Shown here piece after piece: positions 35,646 to 47,715 of a stretch of 64,000 nt of DNA. The stretch comes from Cristatella mucedo. Taxonomy: Eukaryota > Bryozoa > Phylactolaemata > Cristatellidae. Position numbers and translations under genes: made by a program. Within the stretch, counting starts at the first letter, position 1, and each line of letters opens with the position of its first letter. Location: assembly GCA_009760855.2 (NCBI GenBank), contig WPIO01000011.1:5769501-5833500 (forward strand). Reading direction: 5' to 3'. Under the pieces are notes generated by a model. It was not told the origin of the DNA. It searched no databases and worked only from the letters and a program-made list of their open reading frames with translations.

Positions 35646-36213
35646 CGGGAAGAGAGAGAGAGAGACGGAGAGAGAGACGGAGAGAGACAAAGTAAGACAA
35701 AGACAGAGGCAAGACAAAGAAAGGAGGGAGAGACAGAGAGACAAAGTGAGACAGAGACAGAGACAAGACAAAGAAAGGAGAGAGAGACAGCGGGAGACAA
35801 AGACTGAGATAATGCAGAGAAAGGAGAGAGTGAGAGACAGAGAGAGAGAAAGTAGAGAGAGAAAGTAAGGAGAGTGAGAGAGTATGGAGAGAGAGACGGA
35901 AAGGAGAGAAGAGAGAGAAGAGAGAGAGAGAGGAGAGAAAGGAGAGAAAGGAGAGAAAGAGACGGAGAGAGACAGAGAGAAGCAAGGAAGGAAGGAGAGA
36001 AGAAAGAGTGCAACAGCCAGTTAGAGAGAGAGCGCGAGAAAGAGAGGCAGAGACAAGACAGAAAGAGAGAAAGCGAGAGAGAGAGGGGGGAGAGAGAAAG
36101 GAGGAGAGAGAGAGCGAGAAAGGAGAGGAGAGGAGAGAGAAAGGAGAGAGAGAGAGAGGGAGAGAGAGAGAGAGCCAGAGAAAGAGAGAGAGAGATACAG
36201 ATACAAGACAGAA

Positions 36214-36245
<32 letters not shown>

Positions 36246-36480
36246 AGGAGAGAGTGGAGAGAAAGGAGAGAAAGAGACGGGGAGAGACAGAGAGAAGCAA
36301 GGAAGGAAGGAGAGAAGAAAGAGTGCAACAGCCAGATGGAGAGAGAGAGAGAGAGCGCGCGAGAAAGAGAGGCAGAGACAAGACAGAAAGAGAGAGAGCG
36401 AGAGAGAGAGAGGGGAGAGAGAGAGGGGAGAGAGAGAGAGAGAGGAGAGGAGAGGAGAGAGAAAGGAGAGAGAGAGAGCC

Positions 36481-36513
<33 letters not shown>

Positions 36514-36554
36514 AAGAGAGAGATACAGATACAAGACAGAAAGAAAGAGAGGAG

Positions 36555-36590
<36 letters not shown>

Positions 36591-36595
36591 AGTGT
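35646..36595 (+). repeat. ~950-bp GA-rich polypurine tract
   Basis: Almost pure purine on the + strand, with scattered GACA. It contains a roughly 315-bp internal direct duplication: the block around 'caacagccag' at 36011 recurs at 36326 with its flanks. Long Leu/Ser or Arg/Glu reading frames through it (for example 416 codons on the - strand) are composition artefacts. Confidence 0.95.
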
Positions 36596-36984
36596 GTGGG
36601 TGTTACAGAATTGACGACATTGTAAGACTGTCGGAGCTCATGGGGGACAACTCGGAGCCAACACGCATCGAGAAATGAGAAGAGCAGGATATGGAAATGC
36701 AGGAAATGCGATAGTGAAGCAGGAAAAACACTAGACAGAAACAGAGTAAGATTGGTGGCAACAGAGAACATGTAAATGAGTAGGAGACAATAACCAAGAG
36801 CGACAGAGACCAATGAGGTTGAGAGGTTAAGAGTGCCAGCAGAACGGCATTAATTCACTAATTGTACGTCTTTCTTACAGGTTCAGACGGTCTACCTCTA
36901 GGCGGTACGCTATAAACCTTAATAATACGCTGGTGCTTTCTATGCTACTCTACTGCAGCAGCAGCCGTTTCGGCGAGGCTAGTG

Positions 36985-37570
36985 AAAAAAGCCATTAAGC
37001 CTCTGCGGCTGGTGACGAATATCGCCGAAAGGCTTGTCAGCACATATCAAAAGTTCGTTCACGTGTCTCCTTGGCTGACGGAGCGCAGAGAACTCCCAGT
37101 ATATCAACGGACGCAGTGCAAAATTCTTAGTCTGACTAAAAAGGCTCGCTGTTGCTTGGCTCCTTCGTACCCAGTTGCACTGCTGCGCCACTTTCAGCCT
37201 CCTCATGCTCTCTGGTACTTTATATGGGCGATAGATTGGCAGTTCCGTTCGTTCGCTTAAATACTGTTTGTGACAGATGCGTTCGCTCTGCTTCTGTCCT
37301 CGACTTCGTAGCTCACTCCTACGATTATACTCCCTACTCACTCCTACAATTCTGACGAAACGACATATTTTCTCATGCTGCCGACTGGTGCACATCCTAT
37401 GCAGATGTCCTGAGCTGCTACTTCCAAGGCACGCACTTCATCAACTGCCCCCCCCGTCTCAGCTATGCTTTTCATTTTCTCCGTGTCTCGGGAGATTGAG
37501 TCCGTTGGCGAAGTCTGTGTGCGAACCCAAGGCAGCTGAGGCTTCATTGGGCTACGGAAAACTGTCCAGA
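36985..37570 (+). mobile_element. LINE-B 3' fragment upstream of SDR-3
   Basis: RT C-terminal frame (36982-37260) parallels LINE-B at 16630-16890, with a shared KKAI..L start and a conserved LAPSY. It is followed by the LINE-B 3' UTR motifs ('tgtcctgagctgctacttcc', 'ggagattgagtccgttggc', 'gcttcattgggctacgg'). It ends about 320 bp before the SDR-3 ATG. Confidence 0.8.
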
Positions 37571-37889
37571 ATGACACGCGCTTATCCTTTGTGGCTGCGT
37601 GGAGCTGCAGACAGAGACGTGTGACGTTCGATCGTCCACCAAGGCTCGGCTCGCCCTTCTTGCTACATTGAGTCGAAGCAAGCTGAAAGAACCGCGTCGC
37701 TTGGGTGACCGATGGAATAGCCTCAGTCGATTCAAAACGATCCAGCTGACAGGGTCGACGCCAGAATACCAATCGAGCGGTCCAAAGCTACACAGTCGCG
37801 GCGCAAATGGTAAACAGCACTGTCCTTGGACTTGACCTGGGTGGCTGCAAGTACTCCAGCCTACTGCTCCGGCGGTTGGGTCGCAAGTC

Positions 37890-40800
37890 ATGTCTGACTA
37901 TGTCGCTGCTCATTGCGTTCTGATAACCGGCGCCAATCGAGGACTGGGGTTGGAGATTGTCAAGCTAATCTTACGATCGTCGCAGCTACCGAAGCACTTG
38001 ATATGCGTCTGTAGGGATCCCAGCGGTGCAGCGGTAAGAGATTCTCTGGTACCCTTGGGCAATTCAAATATTTGCCTCCAGCGCGAACAACTCTATGGCG
38101 AATAAATCTGCGAGCCATCATCTATAGGCTCTTCCGCAGGCTGATTCCAACAATGAGGCCACGGGGCAAGAAACCACTGGCTGGCGTCCGGCGGTAGTAG
38201 CAGCGACTTCCGAAAAGGGGCCTATGCTTGACCTTTAGATGAATGGGGCAGGTCTAGCACAAGATGAGGCTAGTGGTAGTTCGTTTAGATCATGCCTTGC
38301 GCTAGTTTCTTATGCGAGTGTGTTTTAAATTCGCCTTCCTGTTGTAGCGATTTTACTTATAGTGTTGCCAATCCAGTTCAGCCGGCTGGCTTGGACGCAC
38401 CAGCGAATGTCCGACTCGTTGAGTCGTAGCAGATATCAGCTACGGACTGTGTGTCTAGCTATATTAAAGCGTTGTATAGCTACGTCGAATAAACCTTGAT
38501 TTGCCACGATTTAGCTCACGAATTCGTGACTGAAACTACGATTTTCTGGAATGCATGCTCGAGTTTTGTCCCAACCACGTAGGGGCTTTTGCCGGAAAGA
38601 AGTTGATTGTCCAGCCTAGGGCCTCTGCAGTTCGATTACTGTAAGAGATTTCGCTAGTACGATCTCTGCAGTATGCCTTGTATTGGGCTGTCTGTTCATT
38701 GGTGCACACAGGACTTACGTGGGTGCTAAACCAAAATGCAGAGCAATTCAAGATAAGATTTCAGAGTGACCAAATAACTCAAATAATATTTTACACACGG
38801 AACTCTTTGTGGCCACTCCGACTGAATAGCTGCAGCACGGACAGACGCGTTGCTTTCCGTCACCCTAAGCGCCCAGTCGCTTGAATTACTAGCTCTTTGC
38901 TTGATGCAGCATCCCAAATGGTGCCCTTAACCTGTACAACTTTCCTTTGTATGACTAACGTGTATCTTTGGTGGTTGCAAGTATTACGGGTGAATGTGTG
39001 TGCACTTTACGAGCTTTTGCTCGCAGTTTCTTGCACATGTGCACCAGCTCACCTTCCCTAGTCGGTGCAGGCCAGTCGAGCTCGAATATGCCTATATTCG
39101 CAAGTGCTGGTTTTGCAGCTAGAATAATGGTTTCCTTGTTGCCGATAGTCCTTAGGTTAAGCCTTAGTTGTCAATAGTCTGAATGTGGCTAGCCATCAAT
39201 CTCTGTGCCCTTTCAGAGTAACTGTGTGCAGTGTGGCCTGACTGTTTTTGTTCACCTTGCCCTCTTGTCAGATGTGCTTCAGGAGAAAGCTCATCCGAAA
39301 TTAATGACTGCATCGCGAGAGCTGCATCTAGAATTTTCTTTTCTGACATGAAAGCAGACCATCATCTGCATGCCTGCCGTCTTGTGAGCCCACTGGGACC
39401 GTCTGCATGGCATGATGTGAGATGCCTAGCGGCTGGCATCTAGGTCTGTCCTGTTCAAGCTGACTTCCTGCTCGGTGTAATGCAGGTGGACTAAATTTAG
39501 AGTTGAAATAGAATGATGCTGAGCTGTTGTAAAATCCACTTTGTTTCAAACGTGCAGCCTAGTGTTCCTTTAGCATCTGCCGTGTCGCGAGTCGACTCAG
39601 TGAAATTGCTGATGTGAGTTTGCAAAGGCCACACAGGTCGCCATGCCTGATCGCTTCGGCCGTTGCTCTTTCTAGCACAGGCTTGAGATATGTAAGGCAG
39701 CGATTGTACGCTAAGCGTGCGAGTCGCAGGAGCTTTGCAGATCGCGGCCTACTCCTTCGTCTGCTTCGGCCTGAGCGCTTCGTCGTACTTGCCTGCCAGC
39801 AAGCTCGCTGGCTGCTCTTATCGGCAGAAAGTGTCACGTACTTGTTTCAGCACGTGTGCAGAGGCACTGTGGCAGTATCAAAGCGAATAATTCTAGGGGT
39901 TGTGAGCAGCTTCGGAGCACATCACTCACCTCGTTTGATTGGGAATCGAAACATTCACGAAGTCGCTAATAGACCACACGCTGGTAGCTACTGGTGAGAT
40001 ATTGGCTAGCCGTGGCTGGCCGCTACACGATTTCTCGTTGATAGCCGAACAGTGCCTTATCAGCCGGTGAGAGGGGGACTGCATTTGAACAAAGCATCGA
40101 GGTTAACGACCAATTCTTTTGAAGTGCTTGCTTCTCGGCATTTGTTCGTCCAGTTTAGTACCCCTCCATCGAACTTTGTCATACCACGGTGCGTTCCTCA
40201 GCTTCCCATATCTTCACTCTTGCTACCATTTGTCCGTTGAGTTTACTCAGTGTGATAGGCTCAGGTAAGATAAGGTGCTAAAGCAATCGTGCTCGAGGAT
40301 GTTACCATCTAATGAACAAGTCGCTCATTAGATCGAATGTCTCAGTTGGGTCTCAAATCCTAAGTCTACAATGGTGCAACGTGCTGCAATGTATGCTGTG
40401 AGATCACTGGATCAAAGCTATGAATCAGCCAAGCAATAGCAGAGCATACCCTTGCCTAATTAAGGCCTACCTGAGAGAGTGGTTAGTTTTTGTGATCTTG
40501 CAATTATATTGTGACTGATGAGAGAGAGAGAGACAGACAGACAGACAGAGACAGACAGACAGAGACAGAGAGAGGCAGAGACAGACAGACAGGCAGAGAG
40601 GTGGAGAGAGAGGGAGAGATGAGACAGACAGGTAAGACTGACAGACTTAGGGAGAGACAGGCAGACGTAGCATAAACAGAGAAGTGGAAAGGAGGACGCA
40701 AACAGACAGACAGACAGACCAAGAGACAAACGAAGCTACGTAGTGTGCAGTGGCTTTGTAGAGACGCGAACGGAGATGAATAACTGGCAAGAGTTTTGAT

Positions 40801-43670
40801 ACTCCTAGTGAGCGATGGGAGAGGTGATCTGGCTGGTCGAGTGAGCTGACTAAAGGAGAATTTCTCGAAGGGCAACTGGATTGTCTGTGTCGATCAGGGC
40901 CAAATGATTATGCTTAGCCAAACTTGAGCCGGTGTTAATTCTGTGCTCCACCAACCTATACTAACGGGTTATTGCAGCTCCCCGTGTATGTAGGTGCCAG
41001 TGTGGTTAGTGGGATTTAACGGCTGTCACGGCCAGTTGCTGGTATGCATGCAGGTAGCTGAATCTTGTTAGGGTCTGACCTCTGTCGCTGACTGTATCCT
41101 TACGGCTTGCTGTAATTTAGTCTATGCATTGGATAAATAGCTTTTTGAGGGGTCAAACCGAGCCAATCACCTGCCGGTAAGTCAATGGCTTACTATAGTC
41201 AAACTAAGGAGGCCGTTCGACGGCCAGGTGGTCGTGATCTAGTGTGATCGCCTAGCTGTCCTCTCATTTGTCTTTCGTCGATCGAAGCAGGCTGTGATCG
41301 ATGCAGACGATTGTTCGCTTTTAGGAACTGCAGTCGCTTGCATCTCAGCACGAAATTGTAAGCATTCTACAACTCGGTAAGTGCACTTAGTGAGGCCAGC
41401 TTGAATGCAGTACTTACGGCAGCCTCCGATGCAGGTGCTGCAGCTGGGTGAGTGGGGGGAGGCAGAAGCTTTGGATTACCAACGAGCCGTCACCCTATCT
41501 CTACTGCCTCGGCGCTCGTGCAGACATCAGCCAGTACGATCGGCACGAGGCATTTGCCGAGGCCGTCGAAGGAATCGTCCGAGAAGATGGATTGAATTTG
41601 TTCATAAACTGTGCCACCCGCTTTCCTAAGGATCCACAAACTCTCGAGAGCACGACGGCCCAGGGCCTCACCGACAGCTTCAGCGTCAATGCCGTCGCCC
41701 CGTTCCTTCTCACCAAGGTGCGCCGAGCGCTCGAGCGCCGCCGGCTCCCGCGATTCGATGCACCCCTCCCTTCTCTCCCGCTGCTCTCCCCCTGCAGTGG
41801 CTGTGCAGCCCACTCGCCCTTACCACCGACGACCTGCCTGCAGGAGCTGCTGCCTCTGCTTCGCCGAGCTGCTTCGGCTTCGCGAGGAGCAGGCGGAGCA
41901 GGCTCACTGAGCTCAAGCCGGGCCGCAGTCATCCACATGTCGGCACACATGGCCTCCATTGCACTCACGACGTCGTCGTACGGCTACATGTTTAGGGCAT
42001 CCAAGGTGAGCCCGATCTCTTCTCAGCTCAGCCGGCTTGGCGGCGGGGGGGGGGGGGGGGCAGTGGTGAGCGAGCGCCGAGGGCGATCGGAAGTGAAACT
42101 CGGAAGCCGGTGAAAAGGACCTGCACAAGTAAGAGTAAAGCAAAGAGGAGCATCTGGAGGAATGGGAGAGAGCTGGAAGCAATTTTTCGGAGACAAGGAT
42201 GAATGCAGCGAGTACATGGTAAATTAGACTTGATGTCAGCCGATTTAGGTCTCATTTACTGAGCAGCAGAAAAGCCTGGGCGGCTATCTCAGCTGGCAGT
42301 CTGCGACACAAGATTGCTTACTGCTTGGCTCGAACCAGCGACCTGCAGAGTGAAGAGCCAGCCCCTTGCCTCCTTGTGGCTAAGAATAGAATCGGGCACC
42401 AACAGTTAGCCACGACAGCTTCACGGAGCCCTGCCGTTGAAGAGGAACTCGGGGTTATTGGGGTGTTATCGAGTATATCTGGCTGATCCCGGCTTAGACA
42501 GCCCGACCCAGCCACTTGACCTGCCCCCTGCAAAGGCCATGACGCCTAATCGCCACTTAAAACTTTCTGTAACGTCCATTTAGCCACGTATAAGCTAGAA
42601 GGCAAAAGCAATTAACCATTACAGGTCAGTGCAGCCGTTGGTGACTAGGATAATAATAATATATTTTATGGCACCCTCCGAGAACTGAATCTCCTTCTGG
42701 GCAGTTGACAGATGCTGACTCTCTTCAGATTGTTGGGCTGTTCTACAGAAGTCTGGCTGAGTCAACCACACAATGATGTCTGATATTTTCGATTGCTCGA
42801 GCATGCTCTAGGCAAATGTGTGCATTTTGCAGTGCTTCTTTGTGCGTCTAATGAGAGGAGCATGCCGGTGGCCCCTCCCCCCCCCTGGAGTACCCTCTTC
42901 CAACACTGCTAGCAAGGCTTTGATGCATCGACGGCCGTGCACTCAGGAATAGCAGCAATTCTCGGCTCGAGATGGAACAGGCCATCTTCCATTGATTATC
43001 CTGTTGAAGAGTCCTGCCATTTTCCCTTACTAAGACAACCGTAGTAAGCTGAAGGATGTCCTCGGCCGGCTCGACTGATTAATTTCTGCGAAGGCACTTA
43101 GCAGCAAGAGCCGAACTTGTGTGACCCCATACTGCTCTGTATTGTGGCCTTGGTTTGTTGATTGCTGCTGGTTACGGCGGTCGATGCGATGCAGTCTGTC
43201 CTTCACCTTCGATTTTTATATCTGCCGTTTTGTGTCGACTGCCATTCATCACTCGGTTCAGTAGATAGTAGGATAGTGACGGATGCATTTCGTGCATGCA
43301 GTTGCATACAAGCGGCCTGCTTCAGCAAACAGCCGATTGACACTAGATCGCTGTCGAGTTGCAGGGTTGCAGTTGCTGTGCATGTCACGGCTCTTAGCCT
43401 CTGAGATCTCGGCAAGCTGACCGTCTGTGGTTCGATGCCCGGTTGCAGGCTGCCTTGAATATGCTGACTAAGTGCTTGAGCATCGATCTCTCACGTGACG
43501 GAATCCTCGTGGCTGCCATTCACCCTGGCTGGGTGCAGACTGACGCTGGTGGAACGATCGCTCTCGACCAGGAGCAAGGTGCCGGCATGGTGCTGGCTGC
43601 GATCGGTCATCTAACTGCTGACGACAACGGAAAATTTCTTAACTACAAGGGCGAGGCTATCCCATGGTAG
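37890..43670 (+). CDS. SDR-3: C-factor/sniffer-like SDR paralogue, probable pseudoenzyme
   Basis: Five exons: 37890-38033, 41325-41376, 41524-41717, 41844-42005 and 43449-43670. They give 774 bp, 257 codons plus TAG, with all junctions GT-AG and the same phases as SDR-2. Present: TGANRGLG (13-20), Asn121 of VNAVAPF, Lys184, HPGWVQTD, and an IPW terminus. Altered: NNAG is NCAT (94-97); the catalytic Ser of SSxxG is Ala164 (SAHMA); the catalytic Tyr of YxxxK is Phe180 (FRASK). The open frame and clean splice sites argue that it is expressed. The fold and cofactor site look kept but classical reduction chemistry should be lost, so a binding, regulatory or structural role is my inference. Its C-terminus (GKFLNYKGE) is nearer to the common family form than those of SDR-1 and SDR-2. 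Intron 1 is 3.3 kb, with a GA/GACA tract. Confidence 0.9.
38034..41324. other. SDR-3 intron 1, including a (-) strand coding-like block
   Basis: Adjacent (-) open frames at 39559-39837, 39328-39549, 39164-39349 and about 38970-39170 could be the remains of one decayed coding region. One has a Lys/Ala-rich stretch 'ELVHMCKKLRAKARKVHTH'. I do not recognise a family. Otherwise nothing was seen apart from the tract at 40520-40720. Confidence 0.3.
40520..40720 (+). repeat. (GACA)n/GA-rich microsatellite
   Basis: Purine-rich run of GACA and GAGA units in SDR-3 intron 1. Confidence 0.92.
42228..42388 (-). mobile_element. SINE-2 copy, diverged
   Basis: 'gcagaaaagcctgggcggct', 'ggctcgaaccagcgacctgc', 'agccccttgcctccttgtgg'. 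Lies in SDR-3 intron 4. Confidence 0.7.
42648..42720 (-). mobile_element. LINE-A 3' tail fragment
   Basis: (AAT)n, then 'cgagaactgaatctccttct'. Lies in SDR-3 intron 4. Confidence 0.7.
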
Positions 43671-43999
43671 TGCCTTTTCATGCCTGCACTGCACTGATCG
43701 TGTCGAAAAAATGGGTGTGTGACCGTGCAATCGGTCCTAGCAGTAAGGTCTAGTAGCGAAGCAGCTGTGCTGGGGGTTGGGCCGAACTCAAGAGAGCTCC
43801 GGTGCATGCCGAGGCGTTGCAGCTCCGATGCTTGCTCGCTAGCCCTGAGAGTGGAGAGGTAGCACGTGATGCATGTGAGTGAGTGCCTAGCTTTGGATCT
43901 TTTCTATCGTGATGTATGAAATGGGACCTGGCTGAATACTGTCAAGCATTGGGACAAGCCCAAAACTGCAAGGTAACTGGCATCGCTGCTTGGCAGCAT

Positions 44000-44005
44000 A
44001 ATAAA
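44000..44005 (+). promoter_or_regulatory. Candidate poly(A) signal of SDR-3
   Basis: AATAAA 330 bases after the SDR-3 stop, a spacing similar to that in SDR-2. Confidence 0.5.
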
Positions 44006-44219
44006 AATTACCGTGGCCTCTGTGTGCCATCACTAGGCAGACGAGGCAGGTTCAGTATTTACTGGCTATAAACTCAGGCAATAGCAGCATGCTGTCCACT
44101 TGCCTGAACGTGCATGAATTTCACTCATCTGTTCAATACAAGTGAACCTCATTCTAGAGGTAGCCTCTGTATTCGTCTGCTACTTTCATCCTCCCACAAA
44201 TGCCCCCTCGCCTCAAACC

Positions 44220-44902
44220 CTCTCCTAACCTGTCTCTTTTTCTCTCATCCACAAGTCACCTCTCGTCTCTCCTCTCCATCCACAAGTCACCTCTCGTCTC
44301 TCCTCTCCATCCCTTTCCCTCCCATCTTCTTCTCCCTCTCTTCTTTGTGTCTCTCCCCCTGTCTCATCTTTCTCTATCTCTCCTTTATCTCTCTCCCTCT
44401 CTCTCATCTTTCTCGATATCTCTTTCTCTCTCTCCCCTCACTCTCTCCCCTCTCCTCTCTCTCTCCTCTTTCTCTCTCTAATCTTTTCTCTCTTCTCTCT
44501 CTCCCCTCTCTCTCTCTCTCTAAGTCCTTTCTCCTCTCTCTCCCCCTCTCTCCCCTCTCTCTCTTTCTCTCTCACTCGCTCATCTTTCTCTCTCTCTCTC
44601 TCCTCTCTCTCCTCTCTCTCTCTACTTCCTTTCTTTCTCTCTTTCTCTCTCTCTCCTCTCTCTAATCTTTTTCTCTCTTCTCTCTCTCCCCTCTCTCTCC
44701 TCTCTCTCTCTTTCTCTCTCCTTCTCTCTCTCCTCTCTCTCCCTCCTATCTCCTCTCTCTCCCCCTCTCTTCTCTCTCCTCTCTCTCCCCTCTCTTCTCT
44801 TTCTCTCTCTCTCATATTTCTCTCCCCTCCCTTCTCTTTCTCTCTCTCATATTTCTCTTTCCTCTCTCTCTCCTCTCTCCTCTCTCTCCTCTCTCCTCTC
44901 TC

Positions 44903-44951
<49 letters not shown>

Positions 44952-45050
44952 CTTTCTCTCTCCTCTCTCTCTCCTCTCTCTCTACGTCTTTTCTCGTCTC
45001 TCTCTCTCTCCCCATCTCTCTCTCTCTCGTCTCTCTCTACGTCTTTTCTC
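44220..45050 (+). repeat. ~830-bp CT-rich polypyrimidine tract
   Basis: Nearly pure pyrimidine on the + strand, beginning with a 31-bp direct repeat (44246-44307, unit starting CATCCACAAGTCACCTCTCG). Open frames in it are artefacts. Confidence 0.95.
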
Positions 45051-47621
45051 CTCCACGACTTGCTTTCCTCAGTGTTTTCTTTCCCAGATCATTCGTCAGC
45101 ACGAAAAGCCAGCACGGCACGAAAGATTGAGATACTTGTAATGTAAAAGAAAAAACATTAAGAGCAGCTGATTTAGAAGCTGTAATTTGATAGTCTCCAA
45201 ACCACAGGTATGTGACGCTATGAAAAACATCAAAACGGGTTCAATAAGGCGTTTATCCACATGGACGCAGCAGTGAGCCAGTGCAAGAACGACCTGCCTC
45301 ATCGTAACTGCCTGGCCTCTGCAGCCGGTTACTTAACATTCACTGCCATAAATCGCAACGGCCTGTAAACTAACAGCAGCAACCATACTCTCTACTGGGC
45401 CATAAATAATCTAGGCCATAAACTGGCCGTAGTAGCAAAAATAAGGCAATAAATTCGATTGACCCACAAACCACGAATACCAAAAGTCAGCAATAGCAGC
45501 ATTATTACATTTCGGTAAAAGTGCCTAAGCAGCTTTCACATTAGTTGCAGCATGCAATTTGTATTGCCTCAAGTGCTTGCTGCTGGACTCAACTCCAGGA
45601 CCTAGGGCATAAAGACCGGGCACCTTATTTCTGGACTAAGACCCAACATGAAACACGATAATTTTTTTGAGCCAAGAGCAACATTGTGTATCGGTCGCAG
45701 GTCCTCTGTCAGTCTTTCAGACATTTCTCCTATTTGTGTTGGTAGCACACATTCGTTCTCTTGTTTGTGAATTTTCAAAGAAATTTTAGCATAAGCTCCG
45801 AAAATCGGCAGAAGTCAGCATCAGGCCTTTGATCAAGCAAGAATCGAAGTGTCTCAGCACGAACGAACGTGGTTCGTTACTAGGGCAGATGGAATCTGCT
45901 GGAATGAAGCTTAAGCTGCTAAAAAGGCTGACATGGGGAAAAACGAAAAGTCAGCATAAGCAATAAAGCATTGTGCACAGGAAGGTCAAAGTTTACGAAA
46001 AAGTTTCAACAATCTGCAAATCGTTGTGGAATTTCGCATATTGAAATTAGTATAACAATAATGAAATTCATGTGACACCGAAAATATCCAGTGCAACAAC
46101 CAGGAGCAAAGTAATTTAATAGATAAAAATAACCGGCATATCATCGAAGAAAAAAGCACATAAACTCCAGGCACAAATACAACTTATAATCTACCTTACA
46201 AACATCAAGTTACTTACGATATCTTGTGTTACAAGCATCTGCTGTAGGATAAAAAATAATTGCAAGTAGACATAAGTTGCTGAATATCGACTAGATCACA
46301 AGGCATTGACACCCGTCTTGAGCAATCTGGAACAGTTGAGGCACCAATGATCTCTGTGCTCGACCAAGTCGCAATCGCATGAGCCTGGCCAACACTTCAT
46401 GATAAATAGATTAGCTATTCGGCACATAGCAGTGGCCTGAAATCCTGGTTATGTGGTTCATACTTTTGCTTTTCCATTTTGAAACATGCCTTGTTCAGGA
46501 CTCCACACATCGCTAAACTACGGCATTGCCGAGTGGGATTGAAGCAGCTTCAAAAATATTTCGTTCGACTTGCTGCACACATCATGCAAAAGATTCTCTC
46601 CAGATTAATCTTCTCTGCAACCCTCCGAGTACTGGATGATCAAGCCCTTCCACCACTGTATCGGCAATCGCATCATAATTAAGCTGCACGTCGTGTAGTC
46701 ATCTAAATATTTGAGGAGCCAGACTTGCTGACGACTCTTTCGAAATGCCTCACAGCACTCCTTGCTGCAAGCTGTAGTGGGCACAAGGAATGCTGACGAG
46801 AGAAAAGCCAGCCACTTTTAAGTGAGCGAACATACAAGGCCGTGCCGTCTTACCAGCAAAATAAAGCAACGCCCAAAGTGCTTCGCCCAAAGAGAACTGG
46901 CTGCACGACCTGCTTGAGCTGAGATAAGACTGATCTCACTGGTAGCACACCGGGGACTGGTGGCTGCAGGCATTTAGTGAGGTGCAACCAAGCAAAGGCT
47001 ACTCGTAACATTGACCTGCCAGTGAGCCAGGCATTCTCTGCCCACTCGTTGCCCTTCTCTTACTGCATCTGCCCATCGAAGATTAAGCCTCCGGTGGCTT
47101 GCTTATTTACCAAGGCAGCAGGAATAATTAGCTGAGGTTCTGCAGATGTTTTGATGCAGCCTGTCAAGCATTTGCAAAGCCTGCCAGGCCCGAAGGGAGT
47201 CCCACGGCCACTGAGTGGTTTAGCAAGGCATCTTCAGTGAAGCTGCTCGGCTACCCACTAAGGCCAGAGATAGTGTACTCAGCTTAGGCTGCTTTCAATG
47301 GAATGCAGTCATAGGTTTAGTCAGTAGTAAGCCAATAACATTTGAGATCTGACCTTGACCTTGTCGGAGTTAGTCACAGGCCGAAGGGCTTTTCAGGGAG
47401 GGGCTTAGCCAAGTAGTTTAACCGTCTCGTTCCTTGTGTGTCTGACTGGATTAAGTCTGTCTAACTCATGCCTCTCTTACACACTTTTTTTTTAGCTGTA
47501 CTGAATTCTCTCCCTATCTCTCTCCCCCTCCCTCCCTCTCTCTATCACACTGTCATTCTTTGTCTCTCTCAATCCTTCCTTACTTCTTCCTCCTTGCATC
47601 CCCTCCTCCTTTCTCTCACTC
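45051..47621. other. Intergenic, no gene recognised
   Basis: About 2.5 kb with no supported exon. The 67-codon frame at 46479-46682 may be a fragment of something older but has no motif. A short CT-rich patch lies at 47510-47630. Confidence 0.4.
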
Positions 47622-47715
47622 TTGCTAAATAACAATAATAATAATTGATATAGTGCCCTCAGAACTCAATCTCTTTCTTGCCTCTCTAGGCACTTCTCAT
47701 CTGCTGTGACTTTGC
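47622..47715 (-). mobile_element. LINE-A 3' tail fragment
   Basis: (AAT)n, then 'gtgccctcagaactcaatct' and 'ctctaggcacttctcatctg'. Confidence 0.75.

Noticed and set aside
35563-36813. 416-codon (-) open frame and several Arg/Glu-rich (+) frames
   Set aside because: They are translations of the GA-rich tract; pure composition, no start context or domain.
44114-45015. Leu/Ser-rich and Arg/Glu-rich frames in the CT tract
   Set aside because: Same artefact on the opposite purine/pyrimidine strand.
46479-46682. 67-codon frame possibly from a transposon
   Set aside because: No motif that separates it from chance.
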